Source of the DNA: Smittium culicis
Lineage: Eukaryota > Kickxellomycota > Harpellomycetes > Harpellales > Legeriomycetaceae
Length of the DNA: 21,105 nucleotides
Reading direction: 5' to 3'
Assembly: GCA_001970855.1 (NCBI GenBank)
Contig: LSSN01005483.1
Location: forward strand, 1-21,105
Both the position numbers and the translations under genes were made by a program. A model generated the notes under the pieces. It was not told the origin of the DNA. It worked only from the letters and a program-made list of their open reading frames with translations, and made no database searches. This document shows positions 20,588-21,105 of this stretch, one piece after another; positions within the stretch are counted from its first letter, which is position 1, and every line of letters begins with the position of its first letter.

Positions 20588-21008
20588 TCAGCCTTGTAAT
20601 CTAGTGGAGTGATGAATGAAATCCTTGAGACTATCGCTAGCATCTTTAAGCTCTTTTTCTAAAAACTTTTTCTTCTTTGTTAATGATTCGTAGGTTGCTT
20701 TCGTAAGCTTTGTTTGTTTTTCCAAGTCTGCAATGATGGAATCTTTAGGTTTACTAGAAAACATTTTACCAACAGAAAGATATGTTTCTGTAGAATTAGG
20801 AAGTGCCTCTAATTCTGACTTAGTAATTTCGTTCTTTCTGGATTCTCTATATTGGATAGTTAGCTGTGACTCAACATTAGCTAGCTGTCTTCGTGAAGAC
20901 ATAATCTTTTCTTGGATATTATTGTACACCTAAAATCCAAAGAGGCAAAAATTAGGGCTTGTATTTAAAATAATAAATTATACTTACATGCTGATCAAAG
21001 GAACTCAT
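20588..21008 (-). CDS. PFD1: Prefoldin subunit 1 (beta-type prefoldin)
   Basis: Two exons: 20988..21008 (seven codons, MSSFDQH) and 20588..20929. The intron is 58 bases (donor GTAAGT, acceptor TTTTAG, phase 0); 363 bases, 120 residues. Prefoldin is a hexameric cytosolic co-chaperone that hands nascent actin and tubulin to the CCT/TRiC chaperonin; subunit 1 is one of its four beta-type chains. The protein shows the expected layout: an N-terminal helix (about 5-45), a central hairpin with the subunit-1 signature ETYLSVGKMF (about 55-64) and FSSKPKDSIIADLE, then a long Lys/Glu/Leu C-terminal helix (KKKKFLEKELKDASDSLKDF). Human PFDN1 is about 122 residues, so the length fits. Without the tiny first exon the frame has no suitable ATG at its start, which supports the split model. 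The gene converges on the chitin-binding-type protein gene. Confidence 0.93.
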
Positions 21009-21105
21009 TTTTAGGAGCGCTACGTTTGGAATATATATAATCGAGACTAAGAAAGCGTAAACTTATAGTTAAACTTTTATTTACCTTTAAATTAATAAAA
21101 GTTAA

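Overview
The window is nuclear DNA from a eukaryote, most likely an early-diverging fungus. Six protein genes can be supported. Five are split by short GT-AG introns (58-462 bases). Coding exons are moderately AT-rich (one exon line, 6421-6480, has 21/60 G+C), while the spacers are far more AT-rich. A secreted protein with a six-cysteine chitin-binding-type C-terminus points to a fungus. The extreme AT content would suit a Kickxellomycotina/Harpellales-type genome, but that placement is inference.

Left block (1-8070). A nine-exon PP2A B'' regulatory subunit (112-3353, minus) is followed by the TRAPP subunit Trs23/TRAPPC4 (3920-4595, minus). A 932-base divergent promoter separates Trs23 from the complex I subunit NDUFS4 (5528-6511, plus). 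NDUFS4 converges on a very-long-chain 3-oxoacyl-CoA reductase of the IFA38/HSD17B12 type (6704-7979, minus), whose start codon may be split by a further intron reaching 8071. All spliced reading frames close exactly in multiples of three and match their families across every junction.

Middle block (about 7980-19238). This is 11 kb with no recognisable gene. Near its left edge is a 163-base retroposed, SINE-like insertion (9009-9171, minus) with a degenerate tRNA-type head, an A-tail and a perfect 16-base target-site duplication. From about 9.2 to 17.9 kb the DNA is roughly 12-18% G+C in the lines I counted and holds only simple repeats and short homopolymers. A GC-richer island at about 17.9-18.2 kb may be a decayed coding fragment.

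Right block (19239-21008). An intronless secreted, Pro/Ala-linker, chitin-binding-type cell-surface protein (plus) converges on prefoldin subunit 1 (minus, two exons, the first only seven codons).

The genes are unrelated housekeeping functions (phosphatase targeting, vesicle tethering, respiration, fatty-acid elongation, actin/tubulin folding) plus one accessory surface protein; no operon-like pathway is implied. I found no CRISPR array, rRNA, convincing functional tRNA or virus. The least ordinary items are the SINE-like insertion, the AT-rich desert, two motif clusters in the Trs23/NDUFS4 promoter, and the possible splice-created start codon of the reductase.
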